This document shows positions 60,680 through 60,725 of a stretch of DNA of 60,725 nucleotides, piece after piece. The notes under the pieces were generated by a model. That model was not told where the DNA came from. It searched no databases and saw nothing but the letters and a program-made list of their open reading frames with translations. The DNA lies in NCBI GenBank assembly GCA_018716725.1, contig DVJP01000068.1:1-60725 (forward strand), given 5' to 3'. The position numbers and the translations under genes were made by a program. Each line of letters begins with the position of its first letter. The stretch's first letter is position 1. This stretch comes from Candidatus Merdivicinus excrementipullorum. GTDB taxonomy: Bacteria; Bacillota; Clostridia; Oscillospirales; Ruminococcaceae.

Positions 60680-60725
60680 ATGCCAAGAAGTTACGGACAC
60701 ATGAAGGAATACGAAAAAGAGATAT
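60680..60725 (+). CDS. Start of a probable IS transposase (HTH OrfA-like), cut by the window end
   Basis: Only 15 codons are present (MPRSYGHMKEYEKEI). The opening resembles helix-turn-helix OrfA proteins of IS3-type elements common in clostridia (MPxSYxHxxxYEKEI), and a GGGGGG ribosome-binding site precedes the ATG. The insertion-sequence left end probably lies between 60578 and 60620, where GTCCAGTAAAAACGGAC is a near-palindrome. Too short for a firm call. Confidence 0.5.
   Translation, partial: MPRSYGHMKEYEKEI

Overview
The window looks like chromosome of an endospore-forming, Gram-positive Clostridia member, most likely in the Oscillospirales/Ruminococcaceae area. The evidence is Bacillus/Clostridium-type gene order, sporulation genes (spoVM, yabP, yabQ and a spoVB/yabM-type flippase), a PASTA-domain Ser/Thr kinase, an L-box lysine riboswitch, a tryptophan T-box and moderately GC-rich DNA. 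Almost every protein is intact and placed by conserved motifs. No searches were run, so family calls come from motif recognition.

Region by region. Bases 1-7.7 kb are accessory carbohydrate genes: a GH172-type glycosidase, a gene joining a MarR-type regulator in frame to a citrate synthase, and a sugar module (PfkB kinase, D-lyxose isomerase-like cupin, class II aldolase) divergent from a ROK regulator and a FucU-type mutarotase. Bases 7.7-9.3 kb hold rpsF-ssb-rpsR and tRNA-Leu(UAA). Bases 9.4-23.9 kb are the conserved run yicC-remA-gmk-rpoZ-priA-def-fmt-metallopeptidase-rsmB-rlmN-stp-prkC-rsgA-thiN, followed by a 51-codon membrane protein gene, a 28-codon spoVM and an MTA/SAH nucleosidase gene.

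Bases 23.9-28.0 kb carry a minus-strand operon: rpe, then homologues of RnfD, RnfE and RnfA, then a membrane-anchored GH-like protein. The three Rnf-like proteins lack all four cysteines that hold the [2Fe-2S] cluster and the threonine that carries FMN, and rnfB, rnfC and rnfG are not in the window. This is the strongest candidate here for an undescribed system: an Rnf-derived membrane complex that probably no longer carries electrons.

Bases 28.3-45.8 kb contain a CapA-like lipoprotein, a ferredoxin-tailed aldo/keto reductase, an aminotransferase, recJ-rel-dtd-MBL-hemZ-uridine kinase-like, and a yab-type cluster (flippase, mazG, HU, rqcP, yabP, yabQ, divIC, S1 protein) ending with a DtxR/MntR-like regulator. 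Bases 45.8-50.2 kb, on the minus strand, carry NAD salvage (pncA-pncB) and queuosine (queA-tgt) genes. Bases 50.3-53.9 kb are an L-box lysine operon (asd-dapA-dapB and a stand-alone double ACT protein). rpsB-tsf follow, then a T-box-controlled trpB2, cinA, a flotillin gene, and the first codons of what looks like an IS transposase at the right edge.
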